From NCBI GenBank assembly GCA_965661765.1, contig CBFIFE010000006.1:1-64000 (forward strand): 64,000 nt of DNA, given 5' to 3'. The position numbers and the translations under genes are program-made. Each line of letters begins with the position of its first letter. The stretch's first letter is position 1. Positions 8,289 through 16,846 of the stretch are shown here, piece after piece. Under the pieces are notes generated by a model that was given only the letters and a program-made list of their open reading frames with translations, was not told the DNA's origin and made no database searches. Origin of the DNA: JBMYZL01 sp965661765. GTDB taxonomy: Bacteria; Bacteroidota; Bacteroidia; Flavobacteriales_D; Sanyastnellaceae.

Positions 8289-9905
8289 TTATTCACACAG
8301 AACGCCGAACTGCGAAATCAGTTCCAACAAGTCGTTGACGCTCACCAGACCATCGTTGTCCAGGTCGCCGGAGCAACCCGCTGGTGAATCGCCGAGGTCG
8401 TCTCCGCTCGTGGTGTCCTCGTCGGTGGATGGCCAGGTCAATGTGGCCCCATGAACTTGGCGCGGCAGGCCCGCCGCATCGAAATATTGAAGGTTCAGGA
8501 GCGCTGAGGCCGCGCCGGCGTGGGTGAATTGGCCCAGCAACACACGCCCTTCGGCATCCGGCTGGCCTGCCACTCCACTGCCCGGAACGCGGAACCAAGC
8601 CCCGCCGACCGCGTCGTTGAAGATGACGCTTGCACCGGCGTCGGCAAACGGCGCCAGGTTTGGCCCCACGTAGGTCAAATCATCGCCCTCCCCGATCGCC
8701 AGCCAAGAATCATCGGCCGGCGCCAGCGCGCCCAAATCGTCGGCGAACGTCGCCCCCGCGGCATCCTGCACGAACGCACCCTCCAACGGCACAATCTCCA
8801 GCGGTTGGTTCACATCGCCAAACACGGTCACCACCTCAATCCCCGGATCGTTGAACACCCCGTACAAGCGGTACGTCGCCCAACCCGTGGCCGAATCCTC
8901 CAACACCAGCACCGCCTCAAGCCCCACCCATTCTGCGGTCTCCATCACGTCCTCTCCGGCCATGCAAGAGCCGTCATCCATCACCGCCCAAGGATTGTAA
9001 TTCAGCGCCATCGGGTCAGTGCAGCCCAACAACAAGTACACGCAAGACCCGTTGTCGTCGGTCGCCACCGGATTGAAATTCGCCGCCGCTGGATCTGTGC
9101 AACCCTCGACCACGGACGGCATCACCCCTTCCCCGTACGTGCAGTCCTCCGCACCGGCGCTCCCCGACAAGAAAAAGAACGGGTTGAAATTCAGCGCCAT
9201 CGGGTCTCCGCAACCTGAACCAGTCCCAAGCCCGAAGCAAGAGCCGTCGTCCTGCGTCGCCATCGGGTTGTAATTCCAAGCCGAGCCATCCGTGCATCCC
9301 GCGATGTCCGGGAAAAAGCAAGACCCGTCGTCGGTATCCGCTGCAGGGTCGTAATTCGCCGCCGCCGGATTCGTACAACCCGTGATGCCGTCCTCCGGGT
9401 ACTCGCACACCGCATCGTCGCCTGTCCCGAAAAACACTGTGATCGGGTCGAAATTGAGGGCCGCGGGATCAGGACACCCCGCTTGAACGCAAGAACCGTC
9501 GTCCTCCGTGGCCAAGGGGTTGTAATTCAAGGCCGAGTCATCCGTGCACCCAGGCAGATTGCTGTACACGCAGCTCCCATCATTGTACACTGCCTCGCTG
9601 TCGTAGTTATCGGCCAGTGCATCCGTGCAGCCATAATCTGCCTCGTCCGGATACTCGCACACCGATTCATCTCCCCCACCGAAGAAAATTGCAAAAGGAT
9701 CGAAATTGATCGCCTCAGGGTCTGGACATCCCACCCCCAAACAAGTTCCGTCATCCACCGTGGCCTCCGGGTTGTAATTCAAAGCCTCTGGGTTTGTGCA
9801 ACCCGGCAAATCTTCGGTTTGGGCGGAAGCCCCATCCCCCAACCCCATGAACATTCCCATGGCCACGAAGGCGAAAACCTTTTGAATCCAAGCACCTGTC
9901 TTCAT
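8289..9905 (-). CDS. Secreted GCTDP-repeat protein with dockerin-like C-terminus
   Basis: A 538-residue exported protein. Residues 1-29 form a signal peptide (ends ASAQ). Residues 35-314 hold ten Cys-pair units of the form GCTDPxAxNYNPxAxxDDGSC. Every third unit is a longer variant (GCPDP, FF.G.GD..C), giving an exact 84-residue higher-order period twice and a 91-residue third copy. A beta-rich domain follows (TYRLYGVFND, QFTHAGAASA), also met in planctomycete and flavobacterial secreted proteins. The end, GDLDNDGLVSVNDLLELI, is a dockerin/EF-hand-like calcium loop. No T9SS tail is visible, so it may be held by other means. Likely an extracellular calcium-bound, disulfide-rich adhesive or structural protein. 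Confidence 0.8.
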   Translation of the reverse strand: MKTGAWIQKVFAFVAMGMFMGLGDGASAQTEDLPGCTNPEALNYNPEATVDDGTCLGVGCPDPEAINFDPFAIFFGGGDESVCEYPDEADYGCTDALADNYDSEAVYNDGSCVYSNLPGCTDDSALNYNPLATEDDGSCVQAGCPDPAALNFDPITVFFGTGDDAVCEYPEDGITGCTNPAAANYDPAADTDDGSCFFPDIAGCTDGSAWNYNPMATQDDGSCFGLGTGSGCGDPMALNFNPFFFLSGSAGAEDCTYGEGVMPSVVEGCTDPAAANFNPVATDDNGSCVYLLLGCTDPMALNYNPWAVMDDGSCMAGEDVMETAEWVGLEAVLVLEDSATGWATYRLYGVFNDPGIEVVTVFGDVNQPLEIVPLEGAFVQDAAGATFADDLGALAPADDSWLAIGEGDDLTYVGPNLAPFADAGASVIFNDAVGGAWFRVPGSGVAGQPDAEGRVLLGQFTHAGAASALLNLQYFDAAGLPRQVHGATLTWPSTDEDTTSGDDLGDSPAGCSGDLDNDGLVSVNDLLELISQFGVLCE

Positions 9906-9942
9906 GACCCAATAACCTGGGAAAATCCGAAAATGTTGCATC

Positions 9943-9977
9943 AAAAAAAAGGGCTTGGCCTTTGCCAAACCCCATGA
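9943..9977 (-). terminator. Intrinsic terminator or attenuator upstream of the GCTDP gene
   Basis: On the minus strand GGGTTTGGC and GCCAAGCCC pair over 9 bp (one G-U) around a 3-4 base loop and are followed by eight T. It lies 38-70 bases upstream of the GCTDP protein start and points towards it. A second hairpin (GGGCGCC / GGCGCTC) sits just before it. No minus-strand gene precedes it within this window section, so it may attenuate the GCTDP mRNA leader. Confidence 0.75.
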
Positions 9978-10078
9978 GCGCCTCATCGGCGCCCCGCCTC
10001 TTTTTGATTGGAGAATCAGCTAACCAAAACTTGATTCCGCCTTCTCAACCTCGCCACCCTGGGATTTGTTCACCGTCC

Positions 10079-10219
10079 CATTAGTCCCCCTAGCCCCCCA
10101 AGTCACCCTCCTCTCCCTAGCCTCCCTAGCCTCCCTAGTCCCCCTAGCCCCCCTAGTCACCCTAGTCACCCTAGTCTCCCTAGTCTCCCTAGTCTCACTG
10201 GTTCCTCCTAGCCCCTTGG
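10079..10219. repeat. CTAG 9-bp repeat block A (CCCTAGTCW orientation)
   Basis: About fifteen imperfect copies of a 9-base unit CCCTAGTC plus A or T, in the divergent gap between the GCTDP gene and the cytochrome b-like gene. It ends only a few bases before the TATCTTCG box of the latter. Together with the minus-strand terminator it accounts for this roughly 330-bp gap; I see no gene in it. Confidence 0.9.
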
Positions 10220-10223
10220 TTGC

Positions 10224-10231
10224 TATCTTCG
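10224..10231 (+). promoter_or_regulatory. -7-type promoter box TATCTTCG
   Basis: Seven of eight bases match the Bacteroidota -7 element TAnnTTTG. It ends 4 bases before the ATG at 10236, so the mRNA would start at or next to the start codon. Confidence 0.55.
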
Positions 10232-10235
10232 CACC

Positions 10236-10691
10236 ATGGTCACAGGATTTCAACACATGCACAGCTTTCTCCGTTGGGTGGCGCTCGTGCTGCTCGTCTG
10301 GAGCGTCATCGCCGCCTGGCGCGGGGCTGGCTCGGGCAAATCATTCACCGCAGGCGACAAGAAGCGCGGCATGTTCACCATGATTGTCCTTCACGTACAA
10401 CTCGTCCTCGGGTTTGCACTGTGGTTCCTGGGCGACCGTGGCATGAAGGCCTTTGCAGACCCCGAAGTCATGACAAACAGCGTGTTGCGGTTTTTTGCTG
10501 TCGAGCACATGGTCGGCATGATCGTGGGCATCGTCCTGGGAACCCTCGGCCACAGCCTCTCCAAGCGCGCCGCCACGGACACCCTGAAATTTCGCAAGCA
10601 AGCCATCTTCTTCACCCTCGCACTGGTGGTGATTTTGGCGATGATTCCCTGGCCGTTCCGGGAAGGATTCGAATGGGTCGGATGGCACTGA
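10236..10691 (+). CDS. Cytochrome b-like small membrane protein
   Basis: A 151-residue protein with four hydrophobic helices and few polar loops, as in the small cytochrome B proteins of Bacteroidota. Histidines in or beside helices (FQHMHSFLRW, VLHVQLVLG, AVEHMVGMI, GTLGHSLSK) could bind haem. The next gene, a c-type cytochrome lipoprotein, overlaps its 3' end, so the pair may form a small electron-transfer unit at the inner membrane. Haem binding is inferred from the histidine pattern only. The ATG at 10236 is supported by the promoter box immediately before it. Confidence 0.72.
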   Translation: MVTGFQHMHSFLRWVALVLLVWSVIAAWRGAGSGKSFTAGDKKRGMFTMIVLHVQLVLGFALWFLGDRGMKAFADPEVMTNSVLRFFAVEHMVGMIVGIVLGTLGHSLSKRAATDTLKFRKQAIFFTLALVVILAMIPWPFREGFEWVGWH

Positions 10692-11041
10692 ACCCACGCT
10701 CACGGATTGCAGGCGCTGCGATGTTGACCGCAAGCGCGTTGCTGACGGCAGGCTGTGGAGGCGGAGAACAGCCGGTGAAGGCGGGTGAGGCGGGTTTGGT
10801 CTCAGAAGCGGAAGCCCGGCGCATTTACACCATGAAATGCAGCCTATGCCACGGATCAGACGGCAAACTGATGGCCTCGCAAGCGCCGGACCTGTCCACA
10901 AGCGTCATGACCCTGGCGGAACGGAAAGCCATCATTCAATACGGCAAAGGCGTGATGCCGCCACAAAACGGCATCCTCAGCGGAGCGGAAATCGAAGCCG
11001 TGGCGCAATACATCGAAACCTTTCGCAGCGCAGCGGACTGA
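10682..11041 (+). CDS. Cytochrome c lipoprotein
   Basis: A 119-residue protein. Residues up to LTAGC form a lipoprotein signal with the lipobox LTAGC (cysteine near residue 25). The mature part holds one haem c site, MKCSLCHGSDG (CxxCH), and a distal KGVMPPQN that likely supplies the Met axial ligand. This is a class I single-haem cytochrome of the cbb3-CcoP/c551 kind. An ATG nine bases upstream (10673) is in frame and also possible; both overlap the cytochrome b-like gene. The hflX start follows 3 bases after its stop. Confidence 0.88.
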   Translation: MALNPRSRIAGAAMLTASALLTAGCGGGEQPVKAGEAGLVSEAEARRIYTMKCSLCHGSDGKLMASQAPDLSTSVMTLAERKAIIQYGKGVMPPQNGILSGAEIEAVAQYIETFRSAAD

Positions 11042-11044
11042 CGA

Positions 11045-12232
11045 ATGCTCGACAAGACCAAGCTCAAATCGACGATGCCCGAGCCAGAGACGGCCGTGCT
11101 CATCGGACTCGTGACCGGCCGCTCCACGCGCGAACAAGTGGAGGAGTACCTCGACGAACTCGCCTTCCTCGCCAGCACCGCCCAAGCGGACACCCGCAAA
11201 GTGTTCATGCAATCGCTCGACAAACCCGACGTGCGCACCTTCGTCGGTTCTGGCAAGCTCCAGGAAATCAAGGAGTACGTTGAGGAACACGAGATCGACA
11301 TCCTGATTTTTGATGATGAGTTGAGCCCGACACAGCTTCGGAATTTGGAACGAGAAATCCCTGAACGGAAAATCCTCGACCGCCCGAACCTCATCCTGGA
11401 CATCTTCGCCAGCCGCGCCCGGACAGCCCACGCGAAGACCCAAGTCGAACTCGCGCAATACCAGTACCTGCTGCCCCGCCTGACGAACATGTGGACGCAC
11501 TTGCAGAAGCAAAAAGGCGGCATCGGCATGAAGGGGCCTGGGGAGAAGGAAATCGAAACAGACCGCCGAATCATCCGCGACCGCATCGCCGCCCTCAAGA
11601 AAGACCTGGCGAAAATCGACCGGCAGATGGCCACCCAGCGAAGCAACCGCGGGGCGATGGTACGGGTGGCCCTCGTGGGGTACACAAACGCAGGGAAGAG
11701 CACGTTGATGAACCTCATGTCGAAGAGCGACGTGTTCGCAGAAGACAAGCTGTTCGCCACGCTCGACACGACCGTCCGCAAGGTGGTGCTGGACAACCTG
11801 CCCTTCCTGCTGAGCGACACGGTGGGCTTCATCCGCAAGTTGCCGCACCAGCTCATCGAAAGTTTCAAGTCCACGCTCGATGAAACGCGCGAGAGCGACC
11901 TGCTGCTGCACGTGATCGATGTGAGCCATCCGCACTTCGAGGACCACATGGCCGTGGTGGAAGGAACGCTGGCGGAAATCGGCAGTGATGACAAGCCGGT
12001 GTTGTACGTGTTCAACAAAATAGACCAAATCCCCCTCGCCCCCACCGACTTCGACCCCACCCGAGAAGAACTTTTGGCGGGTCTGCGGGAACGGATGGTC
12101 CGGACGGGCAAGGACTGCCACTTCATCTCCGCCCACACCCGGGATGGGGTGGACGAGCTCCGGAGTGAACTCTACGAAAGGGTTCGGGAGATCCACATGA
12201 AGCGCTACCCCTACAACGCGTTTCTGTACTGA
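11045..12232 (+). CDS. hflX: Ribosome-associated GTPase HflX
   Basis: A 395-residue GTPase. The N-terminal HflX domain includes FVGSGKLQEIKEYV and LILDIFASRARTAHAKTQVELA-type sequence, and the glycine-rich linker GGIGMKGPGEKEIE before the G domain is diagnostic. G-domain motifs are G1 GYTNAGKST (about 211-219), G3 DTVGFI and G4 FNKID. HflX binds the 50S subunit and splits or rescues stalled ribosomes, particularly under heat stress. It starts 3 bases after the cytochrome c stop, and rbfA, another ribosome factor, follows with its own promoter box. Confidence 0.96.
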   Translation: MLDKTKLKSTMPEPETAVLIGLVTGRSTREQVEEYLDELAFLASTAQADTRKVFMQSLDKPDVRTFVGSGKLQEIKEYVEEHEIDILIFDDELSPTQLRNLEREIPERKILDRPNLILDIFASRARTAHAKTQVELAQYQYLLPRLTNMWTHLQKQKGGIGMKGPGEKEIETDRRIIRDRIAALKKDLAKIDRQMATQRSNRGAMVRVALVGYTNAGKSTLMNLMSKSDVFAEDKLFATLDTTVRKVVLDNLPFLLSDTVGFIRKLPHQLIESFKSTLDETRESDLLLHVIDVSHPHFEDHMAVVEGTLAEIGSDDKPVLYVFNKIDQIPLAPTDFDPTREELLAGLRERMVRTGKDCHFISAHTRDGVDELRSELYERVREIHMKRYPYNAFLY

Positions 12233-12290
12233 CCCTGCGACTCGTTTTTCGGCAACCGTGAAATTCCTTCGGCGGGGCGAGGAAGCGTCG

Positions 12291-12298
12291 TAATTTTG
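12291..12298 (+). promoter_or_regulatory. -7-type promoter box TAATTTTG
   Basis: Exact match to TAnnTTTG, ending 5 bases before the rbfA ATG at 12304. Confidence 0.6.
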
Positions 12299-12303
12299 AC
12301 GCC

Positions 12304-12639
12304 ATGTCCATTCGTCAAGAAAAAGTGGCCGAACTCCTTCGGCGCGACCTCAGCACCATTTTCCAACAGAAAGGTGCCCTCTGGTTCAATGGCCTGTTCA
12401 TCACGGTGACGGTGGTGCGGATGAGCCCGGATTTGGGCTTGGCGAAGGTGTACCTCAGTTTCATGGCTGTCAAGGACAAGCCCGAGGCCCTCAAGCTGGT
12501 GAAAGGCGAGGCCTGGCGGGTGCGAAAGGCGCTGGCGGAAAAAATCGGGAAGCAGGTGCGGATCATCCCTGAACTCAACTTTTACCTGGACGACAGCCTC
12601 GATCACTACGAGGCCGTGGACCAAGCCCTGAAGTCGTGA
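12304..12639 (+). CDS. rbfA: Ribosome-binding factor A
   Basis: A 111-residue protein of normal RbfA length. The opening RQEKVAELLRRDLSTIFQQ and the later SPDLGLAKVYLSFM and VRIIPELNFYLDDSLDHYE are the conserved strands of the KH-like fold. It assists late 16S rRNA maturation in the 30S subunit. An exact -7 box lies 5 bases before the ATG. Its TGA overlaps the GTG start of the following permease gene (GTGA), so the two are co-translated. Confidence 0.96.
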   Translation: MSIRQEKVAELLRRDLSTIFQQKGALWFNGLFITVTVVRMSPDLGLAKVYLSFMAVKDKPEALKLVKGEAWRVRKALAEKIGKQVRIIPELNFYLDDSLDHYEAVDQALKS

Positions 12640-13877
12640 ACCTCCCCCTGCTTCTGGCCCGCCGCTACGCATTTCAGTTTCGGAGCAGAAGAAACTTGAC
12701 CCACCTCATCTCGGGCATTTCGATGTTTGTCATCGCAGCAGTGACCGCGGCGATGGTGGCGATTTTGTCGGCCTTCAATGGGATCGAAGGGGTGGTGGAG
12801 GAACTCTTTGGAACCCTTGACGGGCCCGCAGCTGTGCTGCCGAGGGAGGGTTCTGCGTTGCCTGATTCGGTGGCGGTTTGGCTTGCCGGCCAGCCCGAAG
12901 TCGGTCGCATCGCCCGGGTGATCGAGGACGATGCTGTGATTCGCTTCGGGGATGAGGGCGCAGAGGTGGTGACGGTGCTCGGGCTGGACACAGCGATGCT
13001 CGCCATGACGCGGCTCGACGCGGCTTCCCGGTACGCCGACCGACAATGGTCCGACCCAGCGGCCGAGGTGCCTGGCGTGGCGTTGGGCCTCGGGGTGCGC
13101 AACTTGCTCGGCGTGGGTGTGGGCGCGCCCGGAGACCAGCGGGCCATCCTGACCTTGAGCGCGCCCCAACGCGGCAAGCGGTTGTCGCGGCTGCGGGAAC
13201 AGGCCTTTGTCTCCCGGCGGGTGGTGGCCACTGACGTGTTCTCCATCAATGCCGACCTCGACTCCCGCTATGTGCTGGTGTCTTTGCCCACGGCGAGCGA
13301 CCTGTTCAACCGTTCTGGAGAATTGTCCCGGGTGGAGTGGGCACCGCGCGACGGGATGACCCTGGCCACGGCGGTACAGAACTTGCAAGCCCGGCTGGCG
13401 GGCAGCCCCTACAAAATCCGCACCCGTGCGGAGAAAAACCAGCTCATCACAAAGACGAACCGCGCCGAAAAATGGGCCACCTTCGCCATCCTGAGCTTCA
13501 TCCTCATTGTGGCCGCCTTCAACGTGATGGCCTCGTTGACGATGTTGCTGCTCGACAAACGCGGGGACATCGAAGTCCTCCAGGCCATGGGCCTGACCGG
13601 CCGGCGGCTGGAGCGGGCGTTTTCCCTCCAGGGACTGATGATCAACGCTGTCGGAGGATTGAGCGGAGCGGGCATCGGCCTGCTGCTGGTCAAAGGCCAA
13701 GAACAATTCGGCTGGCTCAAACTCGAAGGGTCGGTGGTCCCTGCCTACCCGGTGGCCTTGTCCTGGCCCGACGTGGCCGGGGTGCTGGCGGTGGTGCTGT
13801 TCATCGGCGGCCTGGGCTCGGCCCTGATGGTGCGGGTGCTGGTTCGGCGGATGACGTCCGCAAGTGGCCTCATTTGA
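12636..13877 (+). CDS. FtsX-like ABC permease (LolC/LolE type)
   Basis: A 413-residue inner-membrane protein. One transmembrane helix lies near 20-45 (SGISMFVIAAVTAAMVAIL), then a large periplasmic domain of about 220 residues, then three helices near 280-305, 325-345 and 375-400. This 1+3 layout is that of MacB/LolC/LolE permeases. In Bacteroidota this family, coupled to a separate ATPase, is thought to move lipoproteins from the inner membrane. No ATPase gene is adjacent. Translation starts at GTG overlapping the rbfA stop. Confidence 0.88.
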   Translation: MNLPLLLARRYAFQFRSRRNLTHLISGISMFVIAAVTAAMVAILSAFNGIEGVVEELFGTLDGPAAVLPREGSALPDSVAVWLAGQPEVGRIARVIEDDAVIRFGDEGAEVVTVLGLDTAMLAMTRLDAASRYADRQWSDPAAEVPGVALGLGVRNLLGVGVGAPGDQRAILTLSAPQRGKRLSRLREQAFVSRRVVATDVFSINADLDSRYVLVSLPTASDLFNRSGELSRVEWAPRDGMTLATAVQNLQARLAGSPYKIRTRAEKNQLITKTNRAEKWATFAILSFILIVAAFNVMASLTMLLLDKRGDIEVLQAMGLTGRRLERAFSLQGLMINAVGGLSGAGIGLLLVKGQEQFGWLKLEGSVVPAYPVALSWPDVAGVLAVVLFIGGLGSALMVRVLVRRMTSASGLI

Positions 13878-13913
13878 TCACGGAAAAACAACATTTGGAG
13901 GCTGACCTTTTGC

Positions 13914-13921
13914 GAAATTTG
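13914..13921 (+). promoter_or_regulatory. -7-type promoter box GAAATTTG with upstream TTTG
   Basis: Seven of eight bases match TAnnTTTG. A TTTG at 13894-13897 lies 16 bases upstream as a possible -33 element. The box ends 4 bases before the GTG start at 13926. Confidence 0.5.
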
Positions 13922-13925
13922 CAAC

Positions 13926-14792
13926 GTGAGATACAGCACCCTTTTTTGTTTGATGTGGGTTGGGACGGCAAACGTCCTAAGCCAGATATCCGTTCAATTG
14001 GACCCTGTGACGCTTTGTCCGGGCGAATGCCACGAAATCACCGTGAGCGTCACTGGGGCCACCCCGCCGATCTCTTACCAGTGGTCTGCTCCTGACGCCT
14101 CCACATTCCCCCTGCTCCAAGCAGGACCGGCCGATTTGCCGACACTGTCGGTCTGCATGCCGGCCGAAGGCACCCCAGCCCCACTTGCCCTGCACCTCGA
14201 CGTGACCGACGATGCCGGCGCGATGGGCGCCGCGAACACCGAAGTGTCGAGCCTTCCGGCCCCTGCGGTCGACTTTGCTTGGTTTCCCGAGGAACCGATG
14301 CTCGGCGAGCCCGTCACCTTCCGAACCTTGGGCAACGATGATGCCGCCGCGACTTGGCAGTTCTCCGATGCAGATTTCGTGGGCAACAACACCACCGGGA
14401 TGGGCTCGGAAGTGCTGGTGGCCTTTGATCAACCTGGCAGCCAAATCGTCGAAGTCGCCGTAACCAACGATCACGGCTGCGCCGCCGACACCGCGCATCG
14501 GTTGGAGGTCCAGCCCACGGTGTACCTGTTCGTGCCCAGTGCATTCACGCCGAATCAAGACGGCCTCAACGATGGCTTCAAGGTCCATGGGACGTACATC
14601 GAAGAATACAGCATTGCCATCCTGAACCGTTGGGGCAACACGGTTTACACCTCCACGGACATCCACCAAGGGTGGGCAGGCGGCCAGCAGGAGACCCTCA
14701 TCGCGGATGGGCCCTACACCTATTGGATTCAATACCGCGATCGGGCAGGCATCCTGCGCGAACGTCGGGGCATGCTCAATGCCTTTCGCTGA
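13926..14792 (+). CDS. Secreted protein with gliding-motility-type (CHU_C) C-terminal domain
   Basis: A 288-residue exported protein. It opens with a signal peptide (MRYSTLFCLMWVGTANVLS). Two Ig/PKD-like beta domains follow: one around SYQWSAPD, the other around VTFRTLGNDDAAATWQF with a conserved FDQPGSQIVEVAVTN end. The C-terminus, FVPSAFTPNQDGLNDGFKV through ILNRWGNTVY to GPYTYWIQYRD, is the CHU_C / type B T9SS sorting domain. It should travel through the type IX system to the cell surface. The GTG start is supported by a promoter box 4 bases upstream. It converges on dus with a 23-bp gap. Confidence 0.9.
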   Translation: MRYSTLFCLMWVGTANVLSQISVQLDPVTLCPGECHEITVSVTGATPPISYQWSAPDASTFPLLQAGPADLPTLSVCMPAEGTPAPLALHLDVTDDAGAMGAANTEVSSLPAPAVDFAWFPEEPMLGEPVTFRTLGNDDAAATWQFSDADFVGNNTTGMGSEVLVAFDQPGSQIVEVAVTNDHGCAADTAHRLEVQPTVYLFVPSAFTPNQDGLNDGFKVHGTYIEEYSIAILNRWGNTVYTSTDIHQGWAGGQQETLIADGPYTYWIQYRDRAGILRERRGMLNAFR

Positions 14793-14815
14793 GTCCGAGA
14801 TGAGCCGTTGGAGAA

Positions 14816-15805
14816 TCAGGCCCAGGCCAAATCCATCTCCGCCAACCCATCGAGTTTCGCCCGAACATCCGCCGGCTCATCGAGGGTCACAAGGTCCAGC
14901 CGGTGCTGCTTGAAGTCCCGGAACCCCTTGAAATAATTCGCGTAGTGGCGGCGCATCTCGACGACCCCCAGCCGGTCGCCCTTCCATTCGATGCTCCGCT
15001 CGAAATGTTCACGAGCGGTGGCCACCCGCTCCGCGAAGGCAATCGGCGGCATGACCTCGCCACCCGTGGCCATGTAGTGCTTGATCTCCCGGAAAATCCA
15101 AGGCGAACCGATGGCCGCTCGGCCGATCATGATCCCATCCACCCCGTACCGCTCGCGGTATTCCACCGCCTTCGCCGGTGAATCGATGTCTCCGTTGCCA
15201 AACACCGGAATGTGCATCCGTGGGTTGTTCTTCACCGCCGCAATCAAAGACCAATCCGCCTCCCCCTTGTACATCTGCGCGCGGGTTCGGCCGTGGATGC
15301 TGATCGCCTGGATCCCCACGTCTTGAAGCCTTTCGGCCACCTCCACGATGTACTTGGAATTGTCATCCCAGCCCAAGCGCGTCTTCACGGTCACCGGCAA
15401 CTTGCACGTCTCGACGATCTCGCGCGTCATCTCCACCATCTTCGGGATGTCTTGCAAAATCCCGGCCCCGGCCCCCCGACAAGCCACCTTCTTCACCGGA
15501 CACCCGTAGTTGATGTCCACCACGTCCGGCCCCGCCGCCTCTGTGATGGCCGCTGCCTGGCGCATGGACTCGATTTCGGACCCGAAGATTTGGATCCCAA
15601 TCGGCCGCTCATATTCAAAAATGTCCAGCTTTGCCCGACTCTTCGCCGCATCCCGAATCAGCCCCTCCGAGGAGATGAACTCCGTGTACATCATGTCCGC
15701 GCCAAACTTCTTGCACAACGCACGAAACGGCGGATCGCTCACGTCCTCCATCGGGGCGAGCAACAGCGGGAATTCACCGATTTCTACATCTCCTATTCTG
15801 ACCAT
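14816..15805 (-). CDS. dus: tRNA-dihydrouridine synthase
   Basis: A 329-residue FMN enzyme that reduces uridine to dihydrouridine in tRNA D-loops. Landmarks: LLLAPMEDVSDPPFR at the N-terminus, catalytic Cys in DINYGCPVKKV, TVKTRLGWDDN, SIHGRTRAQMY, and the flavin-phosphate loop GNGDIDSP followed by GIMIGRAAIGSPW. It is closest to the DusB class. The start is the ATG that begins MVRIGDVEIGEFP; a perfect TATTTTTG box lies about 33 bases upstream. The divergent CPBP protease gene begins 46 bp away. Confidence 0.93.
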   Translation of the reverse strand: MVRIGDVEIGEFPLLLAPMEDVSDPPFRALCKKFGADMMYTEFISSEGLIRDAAKSRAKLDIFEYERPIGIQIFGSEIESMRQAAAITEAAGPDVVDINYGCPVKKVACRGAGAGILQDIPKMVEMTREIVETCKLPVTVKTRLGWDDNSKYIVEVAERLQDVGIQAISIHGRTRAQMYKGEADWSLIAAVKNNPRMHIPVFGNGDIDSPAKAVEYRERYGVDGIMIGRAAIGSPWIFREIKHYMATGGEVMPPIAFAERVATAREHFERSIEWKGDRLGVVEMRRHYANYFKGFRDFKQHRLDLVTLDEPADVRAKLDGLAEMDLAWA

Positions 15806-15838
15806 CGCGATTTTCCGACGAACTTGCGGCCGGAACCG

Positions 15839-15846
15839 CAAAAATA
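15839..15846 (-). promoter_or_regulatory. -7-type promoter box TATTTTTG for dus
   Basis: On the minus strand TATTTTTG exactly matches TAnnTTTG and ends 33 bases before the dus ATG, giving a short 5' leader. It overlaps the promoter region expected for the divergent gene at 15851. Confidence 0.55.
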
Positions 15847-15850
15847 CGAG

Positions 15851-16843
15851 ATGATTCGACGCGCTTTTTCGGACATGCACCCCCTGCTGCAGATGGTCTT
15901 TTTTTTCAGCATGCTCATCTCGGGAATGGCGATTGCGTTGGGCCTGGGCATGGCGGGGCTGGCCGCGATGTCTGGCGCGGGGTTCGAGGAGACAATGAAT
16001 GCGGCAGCGCGGCCAGGCAGCGAATGGGGCAAGGTGGTCAACATTGTGCTCAATTCTGCAAACCAAATCATTGCCTTCGCCCTCGCCGCCCTCCTTTTCC
16101 ATTGGCTCTTCGGGGGCAGCCTGCGCACGGCGTTCGCCCCGACCCTCGAAGGCTCGGACCGACCGGTCATCGGTTGGGTCCTCGCCGCCGGACTCGCGGC
16201 GCTGGCGATGTCACCGGTGCTGGATTTGACCTACCGCCTCAACCGCATGATTGTCGAGGCGACCCCCATCGGCCCGCTCGTCGCGCAATACGAAAGCGCG
16301 GCAGAAGTGGTGACGCGCGCGCTGCTGACGATGCCGGACCTGCCCAGTTTTGGGATGACGCTCGTCACCATCGCGCTGCTCCCCGCCGTCTGCGAGGAGA
16401 TTGCCTTTCGGGGGGTCCTGATGCCCCGCATTGCGAGGACTTCTGGCAACATTCATTTGGCGGTGTGGGTCAGTGCGGCCTTGTTCAGCGCCGTGCACAT
16501 GCAGTTTTTCGGGTTCATCCCGCGCATGCTCATCGGCGCGGGCCTCGGCTACCTGACGATTCACAGCGGCCGGTTGTGGCCCGCGGTTGTGGCCCACTTC
16601 GTCAACAACGGCTCGGCGGTCATCGCCGCCTACGTGCTGGGGGAAGAGTGGCTGGCCACCGGCCTCGACCCGATGTCGCCATGGGGCACGGAAGACCTGA
16701 TTTATGCCGCCGGTTGCGGGGTGGTGCTGGTGGGGGTGGTGGTTTGGCTCCGGCGCAGGCCGCGCACGTTTGAGGCGACCAGCACGGCGTACCTGCAGAA
16801 CGAGAACGCCGGCCGAAGCGGCAAAGGCGTCAGAACGCGTTGA
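15851..16843 (+). CDS. CPBP-family intramembrane glutamic protease
   Basis: A 330-residue multi-span membrane protein of the CPBP (Rce1/CAAX-type) family. Family motifs are EEIAFRG (the EExxxR pair near residues 181-186), then FSAVHMQFFG and the final VAHFVNN. These supply the glutamate and histidines of the intramembrane active site. The substrate in bacteria is usually unknown. The N-terminal third has extra hydrophobic helices. The start at MIRRAFSDMH is the first that does not run into the divergent dus gene. It converges with ispD, leaving 3 bp. Confidence 0.87.
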   Translation: MIRRAFSDMHPLLQMVFFFSMLISGMAIALGLGMAGLAAMSGAGFEETMNAAARPGSEWGKVVNIVLNSANQIIAFALAALLFHWLFGGSLRTAFAPTLEGSDRPVIGWVLAAGLAALAMSPVLDLTYRLNRMIVEATPIGPLVAQYESAAEVVTRALLTMPDLPSFGMTLVTIALLPAVCEEIAFRGVLMPRIARTSGNIHLAVWVSAALFSAVHMQFFGFIPRMLIGAGLGYLTIHSGRLWPAVVAHFVNNGSAVIAAYVLGEEWLATGLDPMSPWGTEDLIYAAGCGVVLVGVVVWLRRRPRTFEATSTAYLQNENAGRSGKGVRTR

Positions 16844-16846
16844 CCC

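Noticed and set aside
10066..10383. Frame reading repeated TLV/SLV residues in block A
   Set aside because: It is the trivial translation of the 9-bp DNA repeat, which has no stop in one frame.
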